From: an uncultured Bacteroidota bacterium
GTDB taxonomy: Bacteria > Bacteroidota > Bacteroidia > AKYH767-A > 2013-40CM-41-45
Direction of reading: 5' to 3'
Assembly: GCA_937871435.1 (NCBI GenBank)
Contig: CALMQM010000093.1
Location: 1 to 58,943, forward strand
DNA: 58,943 nt
Shown here: positions 46,279 to 54,392 of the stretch, one piece after another
How the letters are laid out: each line of letters opens with the position of its first letter
How positions within the stretch are numbered: position 1 is the stretch's first letter
The notes under the pieces: model-generated
The model's database searches: none
What the model was told of the DNA's origin: nothing
The model's input: the letters and a program-made list of their open reading frames with translations, nothing else
Program-made: the position numbers and the translations under genes

Positions 46279-46698
46279 ATGAAAAGGATCATCTTAACAG
46301 CCTCCATCTTCCTGACAGCTGCAGTAGCATTCGGCTATTACCTGTTCAACAAACCGCATGGAAGCATCATTGATGAAACACCGATATTCAGTTCAAAAGC
46401 TGTAGGTCTTGTTGATGAATACGAGGCTGATGAAAATTCTGCGAACACAAAATACCTGGGCAAAGTAATTGAAGTTGAAGGCACCGTTTCTGACAAGAGT
46501 ATGGATGAAAAAGGTGTTCTCAATATTACACTCAAAGGTGGAGACCTTGCCGGAATCGGTTGTCAGTTTGATAAGAACTTCCAAACAGATGCAATGGGTT
46601 TCAAAAATGGTGATCAGGTAAAAATTAAAGGAATATGTACCGGGATACTCATGGATGTGGTACTTGTCGACTGCGTAATATCTGATAATTCCAATTAA
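46279..46698 (+). CDS. Membrane-anchored OB-fold (tRNA_anti-like) protein
   Basis: 139 residues. N-terminal hydrophobic anchor (MKRIILTASIFLTAAVAFGYYLF), then KAVGLVDEYEADENSANTKYLGKVIEVEGTVSDKS, with the tRNA_anti-like OB strand order, GGDLAGIGCQFDKNFQ and QVKIKGICTGILMDVVLVDCVI. Such proteins are usually found with secreted proteins in Bacteroidota. Function unknown. It is in one transcription unit with the microprotein and the following YceI gene. Confidence 0.8.
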   Translation: MKRIILTASIFLTAAVAFGYYLFNKPHGSIIDETPIFSSKAVGLVDEYEADENSANTKYLGKVIEVEGTVSDKSMDEKGVLNITLKGGDLAGIGCQFDKNFQTDAMGFKNGDQVKIKGICTGILMDVVLVDCVISDNSN

Positions 46699-46761
46699 GT
46701 TTAAACAATACAGTAACTTCTCTCCTTCTCTCCTTAAATCTAAACCAGAGTGAAAAAGATT

Positions 46762-47328
46762 ATGAAAAAAGTTCTCATTCTCATTGCCCTAATCATTAGT
46801 GCTGCTAATACTCAGGCACAAACAAAGTTTTTTACAAAAGCCGGTAAAATTACTTTCGATGCAACAACACCTTCTTCACCGGATAAAATTTTCGGCAGTA
46901 ACGACAAAGCGACAAGTGTAATCGATGCTTCCAGTGGTGCAATGGAATTTGCATTGCTGATGAAAGCCTTTTCTTTCGACAAAGCTTTGATGCAGGAACA
47001 TTTCAATGAGAATTATGTGGAATCAGATAAGTATCCAAAAGCAGTGTTCAAAGGCAACATCACCAATATGAAAGATGTTGACCTGAAAAAAGATGGCACC
47101 TATACTGTAAAAGTGAAAGGAAATCTGACAATGCATGGAGTAACCAAAGAAGTAAACGCTGACGGCAAACTGACTGTAAAAGGCGGAGCTATCGTAAATG
47201 GAGTTTCTAAATTCAATGTGCTTTTATCAGACTTTAATGTTGCGATTCCTTCTCTGGTGAAAGACAAAGTTGCATCTGAAGCGAAAATCACAGTGGACAT
47301 CAATTATGATCCACTGAAAGCAAGCTGA
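46762..47328 (+). CDS. YceI-family protein (paralogue 2)
   Basis: 188 residues (GTG at 46750 possible). Signal peptide ends ANTQAQ. The pattern KAFSFDKALMQEHFNENYVESDKYPKAVFKGNI, GTYTVKVKGNLTMHGVTKEV, IPSLVKDKVASEAKITVDI aligns clearly with the YceI gene at 41507, so these are paralogues around the same two-component system. Likely lipocalin-like and periplasmic. A terminator follows. Confidence 0.9.
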   Translation: MKKVLILIALIISAANTQAQTKFFTKAGKITFDATTPSSPDKIFGSNDKATSVIDASSGAMEFALLMKAFSFDKALMQEHFNENYVESDKYPKAVFKGNITNMKDVDLKKDGTYTVKVKGNLTMHGVTKEVNADGKLTVKGGAIVNGVSKFNVLLSDFNVAIPSLVKDKVASEAKITVDINYDPLKAS

Positions 47329-47430
47329 TTCAAGATTATTTATGTGTTCATGTGGTTGGTACCTTTCCTGATCCGATGGCCTGTAAGCCGTCGGGCAGGC
47401 AAGGGAAATAACCAAGAACAATCAGGATAT

Positions 47431-47461
47431 AAAATGTCGGGTTAATCCGGCATTTTTTTTT
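47431..47461 (+). terminator. Terminator after second yceI gene
   Basis: Stem AAATGTCGG (47432-47440) with CCGGCATTT (one G-T pair), loop GTTAAT, followed by ten T. Confidence 0.85.
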
Positions 47462-47493
47462 GCATTGTCACCAAACTGATGCGCGAATTTTTC

Positions 47494-47910
47494 TCAACCA
47501 AATATCAATGCATCAAGACACCATCTGTCTGATTCAACGGGTAACAAAAGCAAGGCGCTGATAAAAACAATGCGAGGCAGGTAAAAGTGCATATCCCACA
47601 TCGCCTTGATGCTGCTGAAAGCAAAAGCTACAAAAATTAAATCCAGAGAAAGAAAAAACAAGCTGTATTCTCTGAACAAACCAATCATCAACAGAGACCC
47701 GCAAATCATTTCAATATAAGAACTGATATAAACCATTGGTCGAAGTAAAGAACCGGGGATCAAAGAAGACTTGACGGATTCACTGAAAGTTTTTACGACA
47801 CTATCAATTTTAATATTAAAAATTTTATCGTAGCCCTGAAACATGAAAAGAATTCCGGTGACTGTCCTTAACAGGAAAATTGCCAGTGAGATATTGAATT
47901 CTTGACTCAT
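47494..47910 (-). CDS. DoxX-like small membrane protein
   Basis: 138 residues, four membrane helices. IFLLRTVTGILFMFQGYDKIFNI at the N-terminus is the DoxX signature, then IEMICGSLLMIGLFREYSLF and a final LPRIVFISALLLLPVESDRW. Members are putative quinone or oxidoreductase subunits of unclear role. 165 nt beyond the SafE gene, same strand. Confidence 0.75.
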   Translation of the reverse strand: MSQEFNISLAIFLLRTVTGILFMFQGYDKIFNIKIDSVVKTFSESVKSSLIPGSLLRPMVYISSYIEMICGSLLMIGLFREYSLFFLSLDLIFVAFAFSSIKAMWDMHFYLPRIVFISALLLLPVESDRWCLDALIFG

Positions 47911-48075
47911 TTTAAATAGTCCGTATAAAAGTATCTTTTAAGAAAAACGAAGATAAGAAGATTTTTGACAACGCTTTTAAGTTCAATCTTCTATTAAACA
48001 GACAATTCATTTCACCAAATATCCGGTGATGAAAAGATGTAAAAACAATTAATTGCCTGCCTCTACTCTTTTGTG

Positions 48076-48744
48076 TCAATGATGATTGCAACAAGAATGG
48101 CTTTCAATGGTGATACCGCGTGCAATTAATAGTATTGCAAGAGACACCGCGATCAACGGAGAAACTTTTTGTATAAAAGTTCTGGTTTTTACACTAAAGA
48201 TATTCCCTGCCATCGTTAAAGTAAGCATCATAGGAACTGTTCCCAGACCGAACAACATCATATAACCCATTCCTCCTTCTAAAGTACCGGTAGTAGCTGC
48301 TCCTGCCAATGCCAGGTATACGAATCCACATGGCAATAATCCATTTACAGCACCAATAAGAAAAAGTGTTTTTTTCGATTTAAGTCCAAACAACTTCCTG
48401 AATAATGATTTTATTTTCGCGGTATAATGTACCAGGAAAATATTCATTGAATTCATTTTCCGGATAAAGAGTGGCACCAATGCAATCAATAATATGAGTA
48501 CACCAGTTGTAATGGATAGAATTTTCTGAAATCCAGCCATGGCCAGAGTATGTCCGATTAAACCCACCAATGATCCAAGCAAGGTATAGGTGAGTACACG
48601 ACCGCCATTGTATAAAAGTCGGCCTGAAAAAAATGACCAGTTTGAACTTTTATCCAGTGGCAATGCAAGAGCAATGGGGCCGCACATTCCAGCGCAGTGA
48701 AAACTTCCAAGGAAACCAACAAGGAAAGCTGAAATGAGCCACAT
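48076..48744 (-). CDS. SafE/TauE-type sulfite exporter-like protein of the cbb3 cluster
   Basis: 222 residues with about six membrane helices. The N-terminal helix contains GFLGSFHCAGMCGPIALAL, whose CxxxC pair is typical of the heavy-metal/SafE group found beside cbb3 oxidase genes; AVNGLLPCGFVYLALAGA follows. It ends in HSCCNHH, a metal-ligand-like tail. Copper handling for oxidase assembly is the likely role by context. It is the last gene of the cco operon, 4 nt from ccoH. Confidence 0.85.
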   Translation of the reverse strand: MWLISAFLVGFLGSFHCAGMCGPIALALPLDKSSNWSFFSGRLLYNGGRVLTYTLLGSLVGLIGHTLAMAGFQKILSITTGVLILLIALVPLFIRKMNSMNIFLVHYTAKIKSLFRKLFGLKSKKTLFLIGAVNGLLPCGFVYLALAGAATTGTLEGGMGYMMLFGLGTVPMMLTLTMAGNIFSVKTRTFIQKVSPLIAVSLAILLIARGITIESHSCCNHH

Positions 48745-48748
48745 GAGA

Positions 48749-49189
48749 TTAATTGATTAGAATTTTTTGTTCAGCATAAAAGGGTGTTCCATTCTGAGAC
48801 CATTGTACCTGAACATTCCACCAACCTTTCTTCAAATTGGCGACATCAACCAATTGCTTTGTACTGCCGGAAGTTGAATCAATGGCGACAATTTTATCCT
48901 GACGAGAATCGTCAGGCTTGAAAAAAGTGATGTTGCCGGATCTTGCACCTTTTGCAGATGGGTATTCAATGGCCACCTTCCCCTGATTCAGTGAAATCCT
49001 GAGTGCGGTATCCAGAGCCGCTGTATTTTTATTCATTTCAATTCTCTGCTGATATTTGATTTCATTTTCATAGTACTTTTCGCTTACCAGATCTACCCGT
49101 TGCTGCGTACACCTGTAAACAAACTGCAGAATGAAAGTCATAAAGACAATCAGGAAAATAACGATACCCCAACCCCAGTTAATTTTCAT
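48749..49189 (-). CDS. ccoH: FixH/CcoH-family cbb3 assembly protein
   Basis: 146 residues: one N-terminal membrane helix (WGWGIVIFLIVFMTFILQFVY) and a periplasmic beta-domain with LVSEKYYENEIKYQQRIEMNKN, the conserved FixH segment, and KKGWWNVQVQWSQNGTPFYAEQKI. It acts in assembly of cbb3 oxidase. Six nt after ccoG. Confidence 0.9.
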   Translation of the reverse strand: MKINWGWGIVIFLIVFMTFILQFVYRCTQQRVDLVSEKYYENEIKYQQRIEMNKNTAALDTALRISLNQGKVAIEYPSAKGARSGNITFFKPDDSRQDKIVAIDSTSGSTKQLVDVANLKKGWWNVQVQWSQNGTPFYAEQKILIN

Positions 49190-49195
49190 AGTTTG

Positions 49196-50605
49196 TTAAT
49201 TTGAATTAGGTCCCAGAAAATTGGTTTTGATTTCATCTAAAATTTGTCCTTTAGATACAATACTAATGGTGACAGGAGTTTTTACTCTCGTAATTTCGCT
49301 TTGTGGCAGTATGACAAAAAACACGCCCTCTACAACCGCGTCATGATTGAGCATCCCTGGTTCAGGTCCTACGAATTTAATTTCTCCTTTAACATCATTC
49401 AGTTTTACTTCAATTGGCAAATCATGAAATGTTTTATTGACCAGTTGAATATTGTACAAATTACTGATCTTATCCCCATCAACTTTTTGAAACATTTGAC
49501 CGGGAGTGCGCAAAATGGTAGTTTCTACATCTGTTCTTAAGGCAAGTAACGTAGAAAGGGTGGTTAATAAAATCAATAACACCACTGAATATCCGATCAC
49601 CCGTGGGGTGATTTTAAATTTCTCTTTGTTTGCAATGCTATTCTCACTTGCATAACGGACAAGACCGCGTTTCAAGCCGACTTTATCCATTATATCATCG
49701 CAGGCGTCAATACATGCTGTACAGTTTACACATTCCAGTTGTGTACCGTTTCGGATATCTATACCGGTAGGGCACACATGAACACAAGCATGGCAGTCGA
49801 TACAATCTCCGAATTTTCGTTCTTCTCCTTTGAGCATTTTGCCCCGCGGTTCTCCACGTACATAATCGTAAGCAATTACGACAGAATTCCTATCCAGCAA
49901 TACACCTTGTAAACGACCATAAGGGCAAACAACGAGGCAAGCTTGTTCTCTGAACCTTGCATATACACCGTAAAATACGCCTGTAAAAATGACCAAAGCT
50001 ATAAAGCCGCCCAGATGTTTTCCGGGGCCTTCCGTTACCAGTAGCTTCAGTTGATCAATCCCGATTATATAAGCGAGGAAAGTATTGGCTATTAAAAATG
50101 CGAGAAGGAAGAATATTCCATGTTTAATAAACTTCTTTCTCATTTTCTCCACCGTCCATGCAGACCGGTTCAATAATTTTTGCTGATTCGCATCTCCTTC
50201 AATTGCAAATTCAATTTTCCTGAAAACCATTTCCATAAAAATGGTTTGCGGGCAAGCCCAACCACACCATACTCTGCCAAATACGGCAGTAAACAGAATG
50301 ATGAAAACAAAGAAAGTGAGCATCGCCAATACAAACAGAAAAAAATCCTGAGGCCAGAAAGGAATTCCAAAAACAATGAATTTCCGTTGAAGAACATTGA
50401 AGAGCATGAGCGGATGACCATCTATTTTCATGAATGGTCCTCCGAACATAAGAGCTAAAAGGACGATGCTTACGATCGTCCTTTTATTATAGTGTCTCCC
50501 TTTCGGTTTTTTAGGATAAATCCAGGCTCTGTCACCATCTTTGCTGATAGTGGAAATCGAATCTCTGAAATCCTCTTTACCGCCGGGAATCGCTTGTGTT
50601 TGCAT
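49196..50605 (-). CDS. ccoG: Cytochrome c oxidase accessory protein CcoG
   Basis: 469 residues from the ATG two codons after a GTG. Membrane helices with a polyferredoxin core: FGRVWCGWACPQTIFMEMVFRKIE, then FREQACLVVCPYGRLQ, and two [4Fe-4S] motifs in CIDCHACVHVCPTG and CVNCTACIDACDD. The C-terminal IG-like domain (about 360-469) is standard. It reduces Cu(II) to Cu(I) for the CuB site. Confidence 0.96.
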   Translation of the reverse strand: MQTQAIPGGKEDFRDSISTISKDGDRAWIYPKKPKGRHYNKRTIVSIVLLALMFGGPFMKIDGHPLMLFNVLQRKFIVFGIPFWPQDFFLFVLAMLTFFVFIILFTAVFGRVWCGWACPQTIFMEMVFRKIEFAIEGDANQQKLLNRSAWTVEKMRKKFIKHGIFFLLAFLIANTFLAYIIGIDQLKLLVTEGPGKHLGGFIALVIFTGVFYGVYARFREQACLVVCPYGRLQGVLLDRNSVVIAYDYVRGEPRGKMLKGEERKFGDCIDCHACVHVCPTGIDIRNGTQLECVNCTACIDACDDIMDKVGLKRGLVRYASENSIANKEKFKITPRVIGYSVVLLILLTTLSTLLALRTDVETTILRTPGQMFQKVDGDKISNLYNIQLVNKTFHDLPIEVKLNDVKGEIKFVGPEPGMLNHDAVVEGVFFVILPQSEITRVKTPVTISIVSKGQILDEIKTNFLGPNSN

Positions 50606-50625
50606 ATACACTTTTCGACCTTAGT

Positions 50626-51627
50626 TTAACTTTTTTTCGCCAGAGATGAATCTTTAGTTGCTATCAAACTGTCATTCTTTGCTGACAGGCTATCACCCGG
50701 TGTTGCAGTTTCTTCAACCCAGATAGTTCCCTGAGGTTCTTTAGCTCCGGGAGGATTTGTTCCCTGTAAGGTGAATAAGAAACTACCGACTTGTTGAATT
50801 TGTTTAGGTGAAAGCTGGCTCTTCCAGGAAATCATTCCTTTTGAAGGAACACCATTGGAAATAGTAGCGAAGATGTTTTTAATTCCGCCACCATGAATCC
50901 AGTAGTTGTCTGTCATGTTTGGTCCAACATTTCCTTGCCCTTTATCACCATGACAAGCAACACAATTTTTTGTGAAGATTTCTTTTCCGGCAGCAATGGA
51001 TGCTTCATCTGTTAATCGAACTACATTTGCTTCCGTCACAAAATTCGCGTCATTTTTCAAACGTGCTTCTTTAGCAAGGTTCGCCTGCATCATTTCATCT
51101 TCGTATTCCGCGATCTGAAGTTTGCCTGAACCGGATACATGGTAATTAATCAGGTAAACGAAAGCGAAAATAATCGTGATATAAAATCCGTATTTCCACC
51201 AGGGAGGCAATTGATTATCGAGTTCATGAATTCCATCGTAATCATGATCAAGCAATACATCTCGTTCTCTTTCTACAGGAACAGATTTTGTAAGACTTTG
51301 CATGAGTTTGCCCCAGCCTGTTTCTCTTCTGACATATTCTTTGGAGCCAGAATTGACGGCTGCAGATCTGCCGGATTTTTCATCCAGAGTTTTCGTGAGT
51401 ACATTGATGGTGTGTGACATGGCAAACACCACAGCGATCAGGATACCTCCGACAAGCAACCAGATATAGGTTGCCGGTTCAAAAAACATTTTTGGAATTT
51501 CCACCGGCTTTTCTTTCATGGTAGAATCTGCCAGTGCGACTTCCTGTGCAATCGCATGGTAACCGGACAACAGAATACCTCCGGAGAGTAAGAAGAAGCG
51601 CAGAAATTTATTTTGATTCGTGTTCAT
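50626..51627 (-). CDS. ccoP: cbb3 oxidase subunit III, single-heme CcoP
   Basis: 333 residues. FixP_N motif DYDGIHELDNQLPPWWKYGFYITIIFAFVYL in the middle, then one class I cytochrome c domain with CVACHGDKG (CxxCH) and a methionine ligand in SKGMISW. Only one CxxCH is present, where Proteobacterial CcoP has two; two membrane helices (about 12-28 and 50-73) precede the FixP_N part. The last 40 residues are a serine/lysine-rich tail. Electron-transfer subunit of cbb3 oxidase. Confidence 0.93.
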   Translation of the reverse strand: MNTNQNKFLRFFLLSGGILLSGYHAIAQEVALADSTMKEKPVEIPKMFFEPATYIWLLVGGILIAVVFAMSHTINVLTKTLDEKSGRSAAVNSGSKEYVRRETGWGKLMQSLTKSVPVERERDVLLDHDYDGIHELDNQLPPWWKYGFYITIIFAFVYLINYHVSGSGKLQIAEYEDEMMQANLAKEARLKNDANFVTEANVVRLTDEASIAAGKEIFTKNCVACHGDKGQGNVGPNMTDNYWIHGGGIKNIFATISNGVPSKGMISWKSQLSPKQIQQVGSFLFTLQGTNPPGAKEPQGTIWVEETATPGDSLSAKNDSLIATKDSSLAKKS

Positions 51628-51638
51628 ACGTGCACGGT

Positions 51639-51824
51639 TTAAATTTTTTCGGATTGTTGTTCTGAATTGTCATTTAAAGGCATGGATGCCAGATCTTGCA
51701 TCGAAGAGGTGTCAGATTTCATCACCCAAATTCCCATGATGAGGAAGAAGAGGAAAAATACGACCAGAGAGAATAAAGGATAAGTTGCTATTCCTTCTAT
51801 TCCTTGTAAATAATTCTTAAACAT
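51639..51824 (-). CDS. ccoQ: cbb3 oxidase small subunit CcoQ-like
   Basis: 61 residues: MFKNYLQGIEGIATYPLFSL, a single membrane helix, then GIWVMKSDTSSMQDLASMPLNDN. Position between ccoNO and ccoP and the FixQ-like layout support the call; sequence similarity in this family is weak. Confidence 0.8.
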   Translation of the reverse strand: MFKNYLQGIEGIATYPLFSLVVFFLFFLIMGIWVMKSDTSSMQDLASMPLNDNSEQQSEKI

Positions 51825-51849
51825 GGCTGATTAATTTTAGGTTTATGAA

Positions 51850-53976
51850 TTATTTTAATGCAGTTGGTTGATCCTTCACTTTGATATCTGTTCCCAGTCT
51901 CTGCAGATAAGCAATCAGGGCGACTACTTCTTTCTTCGGATCCACCTTGATACCGCCTTTAGCCAGATCCGCTGAAATTTCCTGGGCTTGTTTTGCAAGA
52001 ACATCATTGGCCTGCGCATCGAAGCCTTCAGGATATGGAACTCCCAATTTCTGCATCGTTCTGATTTTAGCAGGTGTGGATGAAATATCCAGATCTGCAT
52101 CAATCATGAATTCATAAGCGGGCATGATAGAGCCGGGCGACATTGTTGTCGGATCCAGAAGGTGATTGTAGTGCCAGGAATTCGGATACTTACCTCCTTC
52201 TCTTGCCAGATCAGGACCTGTACGTTTTGAACCCCACTGGAATGGGTGATCATACACGAATTCACCGGCTTTGGAGTATTCACCATAGCGTTCAGTTTCT
52301 GAACGGAATGGCCGGATCATCTGACTATGACATGTATAACATCCTTCACGGATATAAATATCTCTACCCTGTAATTCCAATGGTGTGTATGGTTTCACGG
52401 ATGCAATTGTTGGAATATTTGATTTGATAGTCAGCATAGGAACAATCTCAACAATACCACCAATCAAAATCGCAATTAGCGCTAAGAGTAAAAATTGAAC
52501 AGGTCTGCGTTCAATCCAACGGTGCCAATGTCCGTGAGATGCCGGAGCGATCTTGGCCAATGGTGCTGCTTCCGCTTCTTCATCGCCGATGAATTTACCG
52601 GCAGCTGCTGTTTTCCAAAGATTGTAAATCATCACGATTACACCAATCAGGTAGAGTGAACCGCCGAGTACACGCAATTTGTACATCGGCATAATTTGTA
52701 CAACTGTTTCAAGGAAGTTTGGATAACGCAATACACCTTCAGGAGTAAAATCTTTCCACATAAGAGATTGAGTAAACCCTGCCCAATACATTGGAACTGC
52801 ATAGAACAGAATTCCGAGCGTCGACATCCAGAAATGGAAATTGGCAAGTTTACCGCTAAACAATTGACGGTTGTAGAGTCGTGGGATGAGCCAGTAAAGA
52901 ATACCGAAAGTGAGCATTCCATTCCAACCCAAAGCACCAATGTGAACGTGAGCGATGGTCCAGTCTGTGAAGTGTGAAATCGCATTCACACTCTTGATTG
53001 ACAACATCGGTCCTTCAAAGGTGGACATACCATACGCTGTAACAGCAACCACCATAAATTTCAATACTACACTTTCACGAACGCGATCCCATGCACCACG
53101 CAATGTGAGTAATCCGTTGATCATTCCACCCCAGGATGGAGCAATAAGCATCACTGAGAAAACTACACCCAGAGACTGAGCCCAATCAGGTAATGAAGTG
53201 TACAACAAATGGTGAGGACCTGCCCAGATATACAGGAAGATCAGCGCCCAAAAGTGAATGATCGATAATTTGTACGAGTACACAGGACGATCCGCAGCTT
53301 TAGGAATGAAGTAATACATCAATCCCAGATAAGGTGTGGTCAGGAAAAACGCAACCGCATTGTGGCCATACCACCACTGTACAAGAGCATCCTGTACACC
53401 GGCAAAAATTGAGTAACTTTTGAGAAAACTTACAGGTAACGCAAGTGAATTCACAATGTGAAGAACCGCGACAGTTACGATTGTTGCAATGTAAAACCAG
53501 ATGGCGACATAAAGGTGTCGCTCCCTGCGTTTGATAATCGTACCAAACAGGTTAATAGCAAATACAACCCAGATCAATGCGATCATGATATCGATCGGCC
53601 ATTCTAATTCGGCGTATTCTTTACTTGTTGTTATCCCCAGCGGTAACGTAATTGCTGCGGCAACAATGATTAATTGCCAACCCCAGAAGTGTATTTTGCT
53701 CAGTGCATCACTGAACATACGCGCTTTGAGTAATCGCTGAAGCGAATAGTACACTCCCATAAAAATTCCATTGCCGACAAATGCGAAAATCACCGCATTG
53801 GTATGCAATGGTCTTAACCGGCCAAAGGCGAGATAAGGTGCTAGATTAAGTTTGGGATTCGTAATTTGTAAGGCAACTATAAGCCCTACAAGCATGCCGA
53901 CAAGCCCCCAAATTATGGTGGCTACGGCAAAATCTCTGACAATCTTATTGTCATAACGGAATTTTTCTGTGGTCAT
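51850..53976 (-). CDS. ccoNO: Fused cbb3 oxidase subunits I and II (CcoN-CcoO)
   Basis: 708 residues. CcoN part (about 1-470): LHTNAVIFAFVGNG (low-spin heme), WWYGHNAVAFFLTTPYLGLMYYFIP and GPHHLLYTSLPDWAQ (CuB histidines), and SHFTDWTIAHVHIGALGWNG (heme histidines). CcoO part (about 500-708): GRDIYIREGCYTCHSQMIRPF (heme c) with a methionine ligand in SIMPAYEFM. The fusion of N and O is the normal Bacteroidota form. Catalyses O2 reduction at high affinity with proton pumping. Confidence 0.97.
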   Translation of the reverse strand: MTTEKFRYDNKIVRDFAVATIIWGLVGMLVGLIVALQITNPKLNLAPYLAFGRLRPLHTNAVIFAFVGNGIFMGVYYSLQRLLKARMFSDALSKIHFWGWQLIIVAAAITLPLGITTSKEYAELEWPIDIMIALIWVVFAINLFGTIIKRRERHLYVAIWFYIATIVTVAVLHIVNSLALPVSFLKSYSIFAGVQDALVQWWYGHNAVAFFLTTPYLGLMYYFIPKAADRPVYSYKLSIIHFWALIFLYIWAGPHHLLYTSLPDWAQSLGVVFSVMLIAPSWGGMINGLLTLRGAWDRVRESVVLKFMVVAVTAYGMSTFEGPMLSIKSVNAISHFTDWTIAHVHIGALGWNGMLTFGILYWLIPRLYNRQLFSGKLANFHFWMSTLGILFYAVPMYWAGFTQSLMWKDFTPEGVLRYPNFLETVVQIMPMYKLRVLGGSLYLIGVIVMIYNLWKTAAAGKFIGDEEAEAAPLAKIAPASHGHWHRWIERRPVQFLLLALIAILIGGIVEIVPMLTIKSNIPTIASVKPYTPLELQGRDIYIREGCYTCHSQMIRPFRSETERYGEYSKAGEFVYDHPFQWGSKRTGPDLAREGGKYPNSWHYNHLLDPTTMSPGSIMPAYEFMIDADLDISSTPAKIRTMQKLGVPYPEGFDAQANDVLAKQAQEISADLAKGGIKVDPKKEVVALIAYLQRLGTDIKVKDQPTALK

Positions 53977-54149
53977 AAATCCTCGTTTGTTGAATTATTA
54001 GGTTGTGGTTTATCACTTTCAAAAAGTATCCTGACTGATGGCGTATAATCGTCTTCGTATTGACCATCCCGGACACTCCAGATGAATGCAATTAAAAAAC
54101 CAATGGCCAGTAGCAGGCTGAATAGAATTAAGAGAAATACAACACTCAT
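53973..54149 (-). CDS. ccoS: cbb3 oxidase maturation protein CcoS
   Basis: 58 residues: MSVVFLLILFSLLLAIGFLI membrane helix, then AFIWSVRDGQYEDDYTPSVRIL, which contains the conserved W-x-V-R-x-G-Q-Y/F-x-D-D motif of CcoS. Its TGA overlaps the ATG of ccoNO, so the two are coupled. It is needed for heme/copper insertion in cbb3 assembly. It is first of the block with its own promoter upstream. Confidence 0.93.
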   Translation of the reverse strand: MSVVFLLILFSLLLAIGFLIAFIWSVRDGQYEDDYTPSVRILFESDKPQPNNSTNEDL

Positions 54150-54169
54150 TCTTTGATTCAGATTTCGAC

Positions 54170-54213
54170 CAAAAATATTTTCATTTCACAACTTACTTCA
54201 TGACCCCTATCAT
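54170..54213 (-). promoter_or_regulatory. ccoS promoter with FNR/CRP-type dyad at class II spacing
   Basis: Minus strand: dyad ATGATAGGGGTCAT (54200-54213; ATGA-N6-TCAT), then 22 nt, then TATTTTTG (54170-54177, a consensus -7 element). There is no TTTG -33 element. The dyad centre lies 29.5 nt upstream of the start of the -7 box, the geometry of a class II (about -41.5) activator site. Predicted, not proven. Confidence 0.5.
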
Positions 54214-54392
54214 TAATATAAATGACATTCATCAGTATTCATTTCCGGCCCGGAAAGCATATTGTATATTGCTATTTTTCAATAGTTTATAAAGCTTTAA
54301 TTATATAGTGTCCACATGAGACTATACACCTTCATGAAAAAGAATTCAAAAGATCTTTTACTATTCCAAAATGATGTAGGTGAGAAGAGATT

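Noticed and set aside
47912-48094. 60-residue frame between DoxX and SafE genes
   Set aside because: Overlaps the SafE gene end and has no recognisable features.
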